This document shows, in pieces, positions 11,300 to 22,180 of a stretch of DNA of 64,000 nucleotides (position 1 is its first letter; each line of letters opens with the position of its first letter). The position numbers and the translations under genes were made by a program. Under the pieces are notes generated by a model. The model searched no databases. It was not told where the DNA came from and saw nothing but the letters and a program-made list of their open reading frames with translations. The DNA lies in assembly GCF_048771995.1 (NCBI RefSeq), contig NC_133064.1, forward strand, positions 24,965,001 to 25,029,000, read 5' to 3'. Origin of the DNA: Taeniopygia guttata (lineage: Eukaryota; Chordata; Aves; Passeriformes; Estrildidae).

Positions 11300-12499
11300 G
11301 TGAGATAAGAAAAGGACCAGTAACAGCAACAGTAATAAAAGTGAACAACAGAGATGTGGAATGATTCACATGAAAACATGAAAAATGCTCACTGAAGAGC
11401 TCAACCCAACCAAGACCAGAATGAACCCTTCTCCCCTTCTCCCTTGAAGAGACTCTCTTCCCCCCCCAACACCCCACCTCCCCTCCCACCCCCGGCAATG
11501 ATGTGAGGTGGTATAGAATAACCTCTGGGTTAGCCATGCCCCCTCCTGGCTACTGAAAAAATTAACCCTGTCCTGGCGAGAACTAAGACAGTGGACGTGC
11601 AAACTAATCATCTTTGAAACAAAGTAGGGAAGAGGAAAACTTTTTTTATAGGTGATGTGGAATGGAATCTAACACAGTCCTGCTTGAGAGAAATGCTATA
11701 CAAGAGGTTTGAGAAGAAATAATATTTTTAAAGCTAAATTTAAATATATAAATATGCCAACAGAAACAAAGAAATATATATAAGGAAACATTTCTGGATA
11801 GAGACATTGTGTGGCATAAAAAGTAATTGAATACATAAGGGTTTTGTTAAATTCCCAGTAGATAATATATGGCTAAATCTATCCCTAGATTAAAATTCTG
11901 CATAATAGCATCATAAACTAAAAAGTTTCTTTTTATGTGGTCCTTCTGAAGAATCAATTGAAACATCAGCCCCCATATAGAGGCATCCCCTTCCAATTTA
12001 GCTTAAGTAATTAATCTCTCAGCCCTGTGGTGTTATGGTGAGTAAAGGAGATGGGTTAAGGAATCCACGCTTTGAAGTTGAGAGGTGAAGGAGGTGACAC
12101 CATCCTGTTTGTCCTACCAGCTTGTTTATCAGGCCACAGCCTATTTTTAAGGGTTTGTTCAACTAGGCTCCATCTCAGCAAAGACTGCAGGTCCCCTCTG
12201 TCTTGAAAGCTGTCATTGTGGGCCAGTTGCATACAAATGGGGAGCTAAGGCCTGGTAGTGGGGCTGGTGCCTGCCCTGGCGGTGCAAACATCCAGCACAG
12301 CGGTGCGGGGTTCCAGACCCACCACATCCTGGGGCAAAGGGCTGGTGATTTCCCAGAGAACTCAGAGAAAATAAGTGAAGGGGTGTATCATCTGTGTCTC
12401 TGTCCTGTTCTACTTCCCCAGCCACCTTCCCTGATCCCTTTCCTCAGTGCTTAAAAAAATAAAATCAGACAACATATAGCAGTTTCTTCTGTTAGTAAC
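11300..12499. other. No gene; possible eroded LTR material
   Basis: 11480-11580 has a pyrimidine-rich tract next to ATGATGTGAGGTGG and GGCTACTGAAAAAATTAACC, which look LTR-like. From 11600 to 12100 the DNA is AT-rich without coding signal. I see no other copy in the window. Confidence 0.3.
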
Positions 12500-13228
12500 T
12501 GTCTTGGTTTGAAAAGACAGGTGTCTGCTTAAGGAAGGTAGGAGTCTCCCCTGAAATGGAAAATGTAAACCCCCTCCCACCAAATTATTATGATTTTGAA
12601 ATTAAAAGGCTCTCAGGCAAAGATATGGGAATAGGGATGACAGTTCTTTACTAAGAAAACAAAACAAAAAAAAAAACCCCAAACAAATGTAATAGAACGA
12701 ACAAAAAAAAACTACCGACAGGGTCAGAATACAACCTGACACCCTGTGGGTCAGGGTGTTGATAGCAGTCCGATTGAATGGTGGCTGCAGTCCTTCTGGA
12801 GTGACAGATATGGTTCAGTTGAAGCAGTGGTCCTGTAGGAGGGTGTAGTTTTCCTCTGAAGGTCTGGTGGTGGGCCTGGTCTTCCTCTGGGAATACAGTG
12901 GAGAAGACAGTTGCTCCTCTGGGAATCCAGTGCGAAAAGGCTGCTTATGGTGTTTGAAATACCTGATTATAGCCAGGTAGGAATGCTTGGCTACTCCCTC
13001 TGGGCGGAGCATCTCACAATGCGATGTTATAGTTCTTATCAGTCATGCAGTGACATTCAATAGCCCATTATTAGCAGATGTCTCCCCTTGAGAGAGGATT
13101 GGTTGTGGAAGAGATAAGGAAAACTGCCCACTTAACAGAAGACAGCTGCCATACAGATGGCAAATGGAATACATCTTGCCTTTCAATCTGAGACTTACCC
13201 AAATCAATAAACTCTACACAATGAAACC
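12500..13228 (-). mobile_element. LTR A copy 2 (minus), 3' LTR of a class III remnant
   Basis: TGTCTTGGTTTGAAAAG at the left end is the inverse of the CCAAGACA terminus at 38232. An antisense GAACTGTCATCCC-like block is shared with the other A copies. It directly follows (minus strand) the integrase frame that stops at 13229, so the element has no env and this is its 3' LTR. The inner border is approximate. Confidence 0.65.
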
Positions 13229-13581
13229 TTACACACAGTTCTCACTTAAGACTAGGTTTCCCTGTGGTACACAGCAGGCTTCTCCATCTTTCTGCATTAT
13301 CCACCAAGTGTAACCAGGTCCTTGAGCAAAAACAATCCCATGAATGGGTTTGTCTTTGCCTGAAGTGTGATTAATCCAAACAGTCTTTCCTAAAATACCT
13401 TTCATGTGTACAATAGGGACTTTATCTCCATCCACTGTGTGCAGGGGTTCAGACTGGGCAGGACCAGCTCAATTGATGGACCCTCATGTGTTGACCATCC
13501 AGGTGGCTTTTGCTAAGTTCATTTCCCAATTTCTAAAGGTTCCCCTGCCAAGTGCCTTCAGGGTAGTCTTAAGTAGTCCAT

Positions 13582-13926
13582 TGTCACCGTTGAGTCAGGA
13601 ACAGATAATAAGTGAAACAGACTGTAGGTCAGAAGGCCAAGAGGCTAGAAGCCCGGAGTTTATTGGAACCCCTTCTTGTATACACTGTTCCAATACAGGT
13701 GGACCTGATTGGTCATTCAGTCAGGACATTTCACATGACTGGCTAATTAAGAAGACACCCTTTGGTAAACATCTTATGAGAAAAACAACTTGTTCAAAAC
13801 ACTGGCTGCATATTGTTTACCATTTGTTTACCATTATTTCTCTCTGCCTCCCTAAAACTTCTCAGACCAATTCATGGGAAAGCTTATCTGGCTTTCTCTT
13901 TCTCTGGCCACACTGCCATATCCACA
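13582..13926 (-). mobile_element. 345-bp solo LTR with 6-bp target duplication
   Basis: TGTCACCGTTGAG to ATATCCACA, flanked by GTCCAT at 13576-13581 and 13927-13932. GAGTTTATTGG near 13660 is an antisense polyadenylation signal, so the LTR is on the minus strand. It separates coding blocks that are adjacent in the integrase. Its size and 6-bp duplication fit a class II element similar to P. Confidence 0.85.
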
Positions 13927-14278
13927 GTCCATTGTGCTGTTCAACTTTCCCAGCAGCTGGTGCATAAGGGATATGATATATCCATTCAATACCATGTTCT
14001 CTGGCCCAGGTGTTTATAAGACCATTCTTGAAATGGGTCCTGTTCTCTGACTCAGTTCTCTCAGGGGTGCCATGTCTCCATAGGACGTGCTTTTCCAGGC
14101 CCAAGATGGTGTTCTTGGCAGTAGCATGAGGCACAGGGTAGGTCTCCAACCATCCAGTGGTGGCTTCCACCATGGTCAGCACATAGCACTTGCCTTGGCA
14201 TGTCTGGGGCAGTGTGATGTAGTCAATCTACCAGGCCTCCCCATATTTATATTTGGACCACTGCCTACCATAGCATAG

Positions 14279-14905
14279 TGAAACATAAATTTTAAGGAAC
14301 TTAGAAATTTTAGAGGAGCTAAGATTTTAGTTAGAGATAAGCCTTACTAGAGTTAATTAAAATAAATGAGTAGGCCTTGATGAAGAGAGAGTAGTTTAAT
14401 AATTGATTGCTTGTCAACACAATGTTTAGTTAGCTGGGTTTATAATGAAGAATATAGAAACTGACAAATAGCTTTTAGGAACATAAGACAATTGTGGGCC
14501 TCCTCTGTTCTGAAACCAACTGAAGACAAGGAATGGGATTTCTACCAAGAGTTTATTTGTCATATTTGCATTGAAAAGGTAGAAAGGCCAGAATGAGGAA
14601 GGCTTCATTTACTTCCTCATTTTGGGACCCATCCCCATGAAAGGGACCACCAACCCATTTAAAGGAACAAACTACACATGCTTAATATCTTTTGAAATTA
14701 TTATCACATGAAGCGAGGAATGGGATGTACTAAAATTATGAATATGTATTTGTATTTTGGGCATTCAATACTTGTATGGATAAAAGGACTCTGTAATCAT
14801 CTGAAAAGCGCGGTGTGTATTTGGGAGCTATCCCGCACGCTGCCCGGCGTCGAATAAACATACACTTTCTAACTTTAAATTGTTAGAGAGTTTTTGTCTG
14901 TCACA
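14279..14905 (+). mobile_element. Solo LTR in the integrase remnant
   Basis: Starts TGAAACATAAATTTTAAGG. It has TATA-like GGATAAAAGG near 14778, AATAAA near 14860 in GTCGAATAAACAT, and ends TTTTTGTCTGTCACA. Flanks CATAG and GTAGG do not match well, and 14906-14955 is also foreign to the integrase frame. Confidence 0.75.
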
Positions 14906-15272
14906 GTAGGATATCGAAACTAGATCAATATCCATATTTTTTTAAATAAATCAATAGGGGCTTCATTCCCTTGGCCTACTTGATGTCAGCACATGTCTCA
15001 CAGTCATGTATAAGCTGAGAAATACTGTCCATGGTTAAATCCACCCATCGGCCTCGTGTCCACTTATAGGTAGCATCTCTGCCCTGATGACCTGAGTCAT
15101 CATGGGCTGACTGAGCTAGGAGCAACTCCTCTATGTGTTGCCAAAGTCTACCTTTGACACCTCTATCTTTGCTGCCTGATCTACCTACTGATTGTTTTGG
15201 TGCTCCTCATTAGGTCGAAGCAAGTGATTAGAAAAAAAAAAAAAAAAGAAGAAATTGTGTGGAAGGGGCCAC

Positions 15273-15575
15273 TAAAAATTCTGCTGGATTGAGGGATAAG
15301 AGTGCCCAAAAGCATCCAGGATTCAAACCTGCTGGGTTGAGGGATTAACATTCCAAGAGTAGCCAGGGTTGAGCAAAAAATTCTGCCGAATTGAAAATAT
15401 GCCCAAGAGCATCTGGGGCTGGACAACACAGCTGGATTGAGGGATTAAAAATGCCCAAGAGCATCTGGGGTTGGAAAACACAGCGGGATTGAGGGATTAA
15501 AAATGCCCAAGAGAATCTGGGGTTGGAAAACACAGCTGGATTGAGGGATATCCAAGAGCACCAGGACTGGCCATA
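15273..15575. repeat. 52-bp minisatellite, about 5.5 copies
   Basis: Imperfect tandem units that begin GCTGGATTGAGGGATTAA and include CCCAAGAGCATCTGGGG. Units 4 and 5 differ at two or three positions; units 1-3 are more diverged. Since 52 is not a multiple of three, any protein repeat in the overlapping frames is incidental. Confidence 0.85.
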
Positions 15576-16506
15576 ACACCTAAAAGTGTAATAGGTGAAT
15601 TGAAAGTAAAAGGTACCTTGTTGTCTTGTTGTGTGTGAGGGTGGGTCCCACACAAAAACAAGCCATTGTTTCCCCGGTGGCTGGAGGAAGCTGTGACTAA
15701 AGTGTGTGAGTCACACACAGACAGCCTCACAGGTGAACTGGCACCAGAGGCAACCAAATTCAGGGCACTTCCCGGAGGCCTGGCAGTATTGAAGCCCAGA
15801 GAGGCTGACCCCAAAGCAAGGATGGCACAGCATCATAGGACCTTTCTTTTAGCACCACGGCTGCGCAGGGTAGTCATGTAACCCATTCCCCCGGGGGGGG
15901 CGCAGTCCAGATTGGGCAAGGTGCGGAGGTCCAAACCCCTGACTCTGAGGCTATCTCTAGGGAAGAGGGATAGCCAAATCTCGGGGAGGTGGAAGGCGTG
16001 AGGATGGGGCCTTTACACAGATCTGTGATTCTCTGGCAACAGGAATACACTTCATGTAAGTCTAAGAGATTTGCTAGCGTTTCCTTCCTCTGTCCAATAA
16101 AAGGGAAATTTACAGAGTGCTGAACCTAAGACAGTGGGGAAATTTAGGGGTGTCAGTACTTAAGGTTCTGGAACGTCAAATAAAATCTTACACAATCCAG
16201 GTGCGCAAGACACAATAACTAAAAACTAAGCAGAAGTCGAGAAGTATGAATGAACAGGCCTGAGGGAGTGAATGTGTGAGAGTGAGTGAGAAATAAAGGT
16301 GAGTAAAGGTAGATGAATGGAAGTATATGTAATGTACATTGTTTATTTTGAGCTTCACTTTATCTCCTTGGAGGGAGGTGTATTGTGTTGAATAGTATTG
16401 TGAGAGAAAGGATTTTTTTGTGTGGGTAGTTGAAAGAAGGTGGTATTCAGGTTGTTAGAGAAAGTGGGAAACAGAGGCAGGGGATAAATAGATAAGATCT
16501 TGAAAA
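15576..16506 (+). other. Probable 5' leader of provirus N
   Basis: Non-coding and purine-rich toward the right, ending at the gag start of N. I find no 5' LTR like the 3' LTR at 37042-37803, so the left end of N is lost or unrecognised. A 16-20 bp purine tract and several AATAAA motifs occur, but none marks an LTR convincingly. Confidence 0.35.
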
Positions 16507-16691
16507 ATGGGACAGAAAACCAGTAAGTTGGGAAATAAAAAAAAAAAAGAAAGAAAAAGGAAGTAAAAGGGTACCAGCAGAGATACCCCAAGATAGCCTT
16601 TTGGGGGGTTATGTTAGCTAACAGAGATACAAATCCCCGTAGAAAGAGAAAATAGAGGGTATGCAGTAGTTGATGGGAAAAACATGCCAAC

Positions 16692-17307
16692 TGTTATGAA
16701 CAAAAGGGCCTTCCTGGTTCCCATGGCAATACTGGGACACTGCAGGCTTGAGCTAAGTACTGATATTGAAATGTTAATTAGCTAATTGCTCCTGGGGATC
16801 ACGTACACCCCCCACCCACACTGCCTTTCTAGAACTGGGATGCAAAATAGAGGAACCAGTGGAATCATGGGAGGGGGTTTTGGGGATGAAAACACCCCTA
16901 AATGGAAGGCTGGGCACAGTGGAAGGGGCTGGATGGGTGTGCTGGTTGGGGAAAAGGGAACCACATTCCTAGTCTATATCTAACCTGTCACCATAGCCTA
17001 CAGAGAACTGGACTGGACTGGGCTATGGGAAGCAGGAATAAAGAAGCAGCTCTTCCTGGTGTTTCCAGGAGGAAAGGAGAGGAAACAGCTGCTGCTGGAC
17101 TTCAGCAACATGCACTGCACATCCCCTCACCCTTCGGCTACCAGTGTGCCAAGAAGACTTCAGGGACAGACTCTGCACACCTTCTCCCCCTTTGGCTACC
17201 TGGAAAAAGCTACAACAGCAGAGGCAAGCTCTGTGTCAAACCCCCTGCCCAGCTAATCTTTTTAATAGAGCTGAACATTAATAAAGGCATAAGCCCTGTT
17301 CATTTCA
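16692..17307 (+). mobile_element. Solo LTR C copy 2
   Basis: TGTTATGAACAAAAGG to CCCTGTTCATTTCA, 616 bp, partner of 10720-11299 on the other strand. Polyadenylation signal in ATTAATAAAGGC near 17280. Flanks CCAAC and CAAAC differ at one base. It interrupts the gag frame of N. Confidence 0.8.
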
Positions 17308-17811
17308 CAAACTATTGAAAAAGGGAAATTAACCTTAAACTGGTAAGCTCAAACTTGTGAATTATATGCTCTAAAAAGAATACTCAAATATGTAACACAC
17401 AAGAAAGGAGCTATGGATGCATTGGGATTTTTTTTGGATTAGCAAGGCAAGTGACTGAAAGATGTATAACTTGCCAAAGGATAAATAAAAAGGTGATGAG
17501 AAAAACAACATTAGGAGGTCATGAGTTAGCTCTTCAACTCTTCAGCCATTTCAAAGTATCCAAGTAGAAGTTAGATTTGTTAGGCTCTAACATTGATTTA
17601 TAAATTCAAAAGAACCGATCAATCCAGAAGAAAGAATATGCCATATGCTGGACTGGAGATTTTAGGAGAATAAAAATCTTTAAGGCATCAGAAACTACCG
17701 AGACAACGCAAGAAAATAAAAAGGGGAAAGAAAAGGGCTGGGAACAGGAGGAAGGGAGGAAAGAAAAAGATTGGGATCCTTTGCAAGTGTTGCCTTCTCC
17801 GTTCCCACTCG

Positions 17812-17832
17812 CCCCCCCCCCCCCCCCCCCCC
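17812..17832. repeat. C21 homopolymer
   Basis: Codes for a proline run in the N gag frame. Its length is likely unstable. Confidence 0.9.
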
Positions 17833-18899
17833 GCCCGCGGCTGCCCCGCCGGTCCCGGTTCCTGTCCCGGCCCCGGTCTCGCCGCTCGGGGCTGCACCGC
17901 TGGTCCCTGCCTCCATCCCGGCTCCGGCCCCGCCGTTGCATTTGTCTGCCCCGGTCCTGGCCGCCTGGCCCGCGGCCGCTCCGCCGACCGTGTGGGGGGT
18001 CCGTCCTGCCGCGTGGTCTGGGGTCGCTGCGCTGACCACACCGAGGGGGATTCCGTCTGTCCCATCCCCGGCTGCCCTGCCCGTGCCGGCTGCGCTGGGT
18101 GCCGCCGCTGCTGCCGGGGCCGCCCCGCCGGCTTTGTCTCGGCCGAGAGTTGCCCAATGAGCTGCCATCAGCCATGTGCGGCTCGGTCTCCACCGGAAAA
18201 TCCCCCTTTGGCGGTTCCGGCAGCGGACCCCGCCTGCGCCTTGGAGGACTAAGCTTCGGCGCGGATCCCTCCCCTAAACCACCCATTCTGCCCTGCGTTC
18301 CGTTCCCTCGGTAACCACAACTCCGGCTGTTCAGGGAACCTCTCTCTAGAGGAAGCACCTCCTGAGTGGAGTCAAAATGATGAGGAGGGGAGGAAATACA
18401 TGAATAATTACGTAATTTGATAATCAAGGGAATAAAAGAGACAGCATCACGAAGGAGAAATTAAAAAAAAAAAAGGCTTTTTAGGGACAGCTTTTAAGAG
18501 AGAAAGAAGAAACTCCAACTGAATAGTTAGACAGACTCAGGACATTATAAGAGACATTGTACTAATCAGGTAAAAGATCTGAAAATCTTCTGAGAGATGG
18601 GCACATAAGAGGAATAGAGAAGTCATAAGTCATAGTTTAGGGTACAAATACCATCTGGAGCCGGTGATAATTTTAAAAGTGGGTCCCCAAGAAGAAGAGT
18701 TAGAATTTGTGGTAGACATAGGGGCAGAAAGAACCTGCCTGTTAATATAACAAAAGGTTATAATGTAAGTAAAGATACTGTAAAGGTAATAGGGGCAAAA
18801 GGAGAGAGATTCACAGTTCCTGTCATTAAAGATATGGTAATTGAAGGAGAAACTAAACTTTAGATGGAGGATGTCTTATTGGTCCCTGAGGTAGGTAGA

Positions 18900-19254
18900 T
18901 GTAATTTCTATGGTTTCCCCCCCTCTACACAGCCCCCCGAATGAATCCGACCAGCTCAGAGATATGGGGCTGTGAGGGGAGGAATTCCAGGAGAGGGAAA
19001 AGTATTCAAAAGAGGCTCTTACCCCAGGGAAGTTGGAACAGCTCTCTTTATTCTGTGGTGTCCATGGAGAGCGGGGCAAAAAAGAAAGAGCAGGAAGTTT
19101 CAGGGGTCTATATAGGTTTTGGACAGGGTGCGCACTCCTGGCTCCCCGCCAACCCCGTTGGGGCAGGAAGGAGGATCCAGGGGTTATCATGATCAGAGCC
19201 ACAGAGGCCCGGGGAAAGGGGGGACAAAAGGGTGTCCAGGAGCTCACCGTAACA
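18900..19254 (-). repeat. Provirus P 3' LTR
   Basis: Ends TGTTACGG...TTACA on the minus strand. Holds a TATATAGAC-like TATA box near 19108 and AATAAA near 19050, giving a short U3-R-U5. Confidence 0.9.
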
Positions 19255-19268
19255 CCTCCCCCTTATTT
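19255..19268 (-). promoter_or_regulatory. Polypurine tract of P
   Basis: AAATAAGGGGGAGG on the minus strand, directly before the 3' LTR. This is the plus-strand DNA primer in reverse transcription. Confidence 0.85.
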
Positions 19269-19559
19269 GTTAAACAACGTTACAGGAATTCACTGGGCTC
19301 AATTCAACCCTGAGTATGGGTCCCGAACGCTAGGGTTACAAAGAACAGAATAACAAAGGCTAACAAAATTGATCTAACAACAGATGTCCACCACCCTGTG
19401 AATCCCCATCCCTTGAACATTCTCTTCAGCATTTGCAGGATGACAACTCGCATGGGGTTCATTACAGGGTTGAGTGGAAGGTAGGTTTTCTCTAAAAGGG
19501 AAAAACAAACATTTTAAGAACATGTTAAAGTTTCTATTTCTGCCGGAAGAAATTAATGC

Positions 19560-20640
19560 CTAGGAACTTTCTTCTTCTCCCATCCGGCGGCGTCTTCTCT
19601 TTGAAGCATCAGCTACTTGCTTCTTGTCCCCTTCTGTTCGACCTGGATTCTTGGGGACAAAAGGTTTCACCCACTTCTGGGGAATCCACCGAGGGCCTGA
19701 GGGAGTAGCTACACACGCATAGCCACGACCCCAGGTTACAAGTCCATAGGGAGCCTTGGTTTTCCAAGTTTCTGGATCCCTAATCAAGACCGGGGGATGC
19801 TGTGACAATTTAAACTGGTTGCCACTGTTAGTGACGCACAACCGGTGGACTCATATTTTCAAATGAACAATTTAGAAAATTGATGGTAAACATGGCTTTA
19901 CAGAGCTTTTCTCGTGGAGACATCCACGGAGCTGAGCTGTTTTGTTTTTTCAATACCTGCTTGAGTGTCTGGTGTGCACGCTCGACTACAGCTTGACCTG
20001 TGGGGGAGTGGGCAATGCCAGTTTTATGTTCCACTCCCCACTGTTGGAGAAATTCCAGGAACTCCTTGGATACATACACTGGGCCATTATCTGTTTTGAT
20101 CGTTTTTGGCACCCCCAATACTGAAAATGCTTGCACTAGGTGTTGTTTGACATGTGCAGCCTTTTGTCCTATATGGGCAGAGGCATACACTGCACCTGAG
20201 AATGTGTCCACGCTTACATGAACGCATTCAAGGCGACCAAAACTCTGAATGTGTGTGATGTCTGTCTGCCATACCTCACAGCTGCCAAGGCCTCTGGGGT
20301 TTACCCCCATGCCTAAGGATGGCACGGCCTGGAGCTGACAATTAGGACAGTTGGTCACAATGGCTCGGGCCTGACTCCGTGTTAGCTGGAACTGTCGAAT
20401 CAAACCTGGTACATTCTGGTGGTAATGCTTGTGACTCAGCTTTGCCTGTTGGAAAACATCAGGGAGACTTGCTTTTCAACTGGTGCAGCAAGGGAGTCTG
20501 CTTTTCGGTTCCCCTCTGCAATCTCACCTGGTAAATCAGTGTGTGACCTCACATGCATCACAAAGAATGGATGTTCTCAGTGCGAGATTAAATAAATTAG
20601 CCTTGAGAGTAACCTGAAGAGATGTTCATTTTCTATTTCT
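19560..20640 (-). pseudogene. pol: Provirus P pol: RNase H end and integrase
   Basis: Read right to left. The RNase H tail near 20500-20560 includes RSHTDLPGEIAEGNRKAD. Then comes integrase: a zinc domain (H...H...CPNC) around 20340-20450; a catalytic core (19828-20403 frame) with WQTDITH, KTDNGPVY and GQAVVERAH, keeping D, D and E with the usual 35-residue spacing; and a C-terminal domain (19560-19841) with TWGRGYACV and PRWIPQKWVKPF. The frame changes between core and C-terminal domain, and a stop lies in the zinc region. It ends in a basic tail with an RRRRR run. The right edge is the D insertion point. Confidence 0.85.
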
Positions 20641-20645
20641 CTGAG

Positions 20646-21305
20646 TGTCGGAACTCAAAATGTCCCTCAGACATTTTTAGAGGTTCCAGGCCTTGGTCAG
20701 AAGCATTTTAGACCCTGGCAAATAACAGAAAACAGCTGTGATTTTGAGTTTGAACCATGGAATGAATTACCAACTTTAAAGGTGGAACAAGCAGTCACAG
20801 AGGGTTAGATGATATAGTAAAAGTAGTCACAAATTAGAGGGTAAAATTTTTTAGTATTGTACAGGGGGGTTTTAACACCTGTACAGGGGGGTTTTACTTT
20901 GTACAGGGGGGTCAGGAGTTCTAAGATGGAGGAAAGTGGGCCTGATCCTGTTCTTCCTCCTTCTTCTTCCTTACCTCCATGTTCTTGGTGATGTTGGCAT
21001 TTTTCTATTGGTTTAGGCTAGGGACACACTATTCAACGTAGATGATAGATATTGGCACATTATTGTAAATATAGTACACGTAATTTCTGGTATATAATGT
21101 TTGTACCATCCCACTGAGGGGCAGAGCCCCACACACTGCCCTGCAGGACAGACCTGCGGCAGGGCAGCAGAACTTGTTATAGATAAGCAAAAATAAACAA
21201 CCTTGAAACCAGCACAGACGAACTATGGCTTCTTCTTTGGCAACGGGGCAGAAAGACAGAGACTTTCTACAATCTCGGAATCACCAATACCCACAGATTC
21301 CGACA
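20646..21305 (+). repeat. Provirus D 5' LTR
   Basis: TGTCGGAACTC to GATTCCGACA, with inverted ends TGTCGGAA/TTCCGACA. U3 carries a triple repeat (20858-20912). GGTATATAATG near 21090 is TATA-like and AATAAACAACC near 21192 is the polyadenylation signal. Confidence 0.93.
20858..20912. repeat. Triple TGTACAGGGGGG repeat in U3 of D
   Basis: Three copies about 20 bp apart, in a position where retroviral enhancer repeats lie. The same triplet is in the 3' LTR (28998-29052) but not in the solo D LTRs at 1049 and 8142. Confidence 0.85.
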
Positions 21306-21307
21306 AT

Positions 21308-21325
21308 TGGCGTCCCTGTGCGGGC
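21308..21325 (+). promoter_or_regulatory. Candidate primer binding site of D
   Basis: TGGCGTCCCTGTGCGGGC starts two bases after the LTR end, the normal place for the tRNA primer site. TGG matches the complement of CCA. I cannot assign the tRNA. Confidence 0.6.
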
Positions 21326-21639
21326 ATCAGCAAGAAGAACAAGAAGAAACATCAAACAACCTCCAACCTTCATCAGCAGAGAAAAACAAAAAAATAAAGA
21401 AAGGAAGAAGAACAGAGCACAAATGCTCTCGGCAGATTCCGGGAGGAGAGGGAGCGAAAAGCTCAAGATAAGAACCTGACCTTCACCAAGACAGCTCGTC
21501 TGGAGGACAGCCAGGAGGAGGAAAACCAGAAGCGCGCCTGGGATTTCTCGCCTGTGACCTGCTGGACGATGAACAGTGCCATCTCCGGACTGACCTCGTG
21601 GTGACTCAGCTTTTGGTGAGAATGGTTGAAATTAAGAAC

Positions 21640-22180
21640 ATGGGGAAGGGATGCTCCCAAGGACAGACAAAAAAATTTTTTTTCAGCCCTACAGGGCAAG
21701 ACTTTTACCCATCTGGTAGAGATAGCCTCAAATGAGATGAAAGCTTTGTTATTGTGGGTGCAGTATACTCACCCGCACACAGATGTACATCTTTTGTTTG
21801 AGTTAAATTTTCGTAAGGGATCAATAAGCAACTGTATTACCGAGCCACAGGAAAAAGAAAAAAAAGATAAGACTGCCGCAAAAACTTTTGCCTTCAGCAA
21901 GGACAATAAGAGTCATTTTCACAATGCGGCATTTTAGACTAAACAGCTAAGGCTCCTATGGGAGCACAAGGAGGAAGATGGCCCAGCCAGCAGCTTCGGG
22001 CAATTTTCCTCACCAGGGGAAGCAAATTGCCTCCCGAAGAGGATCAGGGGGGGTGGTGTCCCATCATGTCCTGTGTCCCCAGGTTCACACTATTCCTCAA
22101 GACTCCTCAAATCTCAATTTCTAAGCTCCTCAGCTGCAGAAAATCCCCAGACAGTGAGACAAGCTAGGCACAGACGCAGC
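21640..22180 (+). pseudogene. gag: Provirus D gag, matrix-like start, broken
   Basis: ATG at 21640 opens MGKGCSQGQTKK, with glycine 2 as in myristoylated matrix. An A7T8 tract at 21669-21683 follows. The recognisable continuation (HLVEIASNEMKALLLW) is in a different frame (21626-21937), which then stops. Matrix normally targets the assembling particle to the membrane. 21940-22180 has no clear homology. Confidence 0.6.

Larger units (their letters stand above)
13229..15240 (-). pseudogene. pol: Class III (ERVL-like) pol: integrase zinc, catalytic and C-terminal domains, broken
   Basis: Read right to left. 14960-15180 holds the zinc-binding part, with histidines followed by a C-x2-C pair near the end (HDCETC). 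13927-14260 holds the catalytic core: a first aspartate region, an ESENRTHF motif where the second catalytic aspartate is expected but Glu is present, and GKVEQHNG with the glutamate. 13229-13575 holds the tryptophan-rich C-terminal domain. Retroviral integrase joins viral DNA to the host chromosome; this copy lacks a key residue and has stops. It is cut by solo LTRs at 13582 and 14279. The upstream RNase H and RT are missing past 15240. Assignment to class III rests on my recognition of the integrase type. Confidence 0.7.
16507..18899 (+). pseudogene. gag: Provirus N gag and start of protease (class I, gamma-like), broken
   Basis: ATG at 16507 starts MGQKTSKLGN, with the glycine 2 used for myristoylation in matrix proteins. 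Stops follow at once. After the LTR C insertion the frame resumes in fragments. 17750-18300 gives a proline/alanine-rich segment (including a proline run from the C21 tract). About 18540 gives GHYKRHC, the second half of a zinc knuckle. About 18715-18725 reads D-I-G-A where an aspartic protease should have D-T/S-G. Capsid is largely missing. The protease is cut at 18899 by provirus P and continues at 34640. It codes for nothing functional. Confidence 0.75.

Noticed and set aside
15273..15575. CRISPR-like array
   Set aside because: Head-to-tail 52-bp units without unique spacers, in a vertebrate genome; it is a minisatellite.
17606..18427. 273-codon minus-strand frame, Arg/Gly/Pro-rich
   Set aside because: It is antisense to the GC-rich gag segment of N and contains the C21 tract; base composition explains the open frame.
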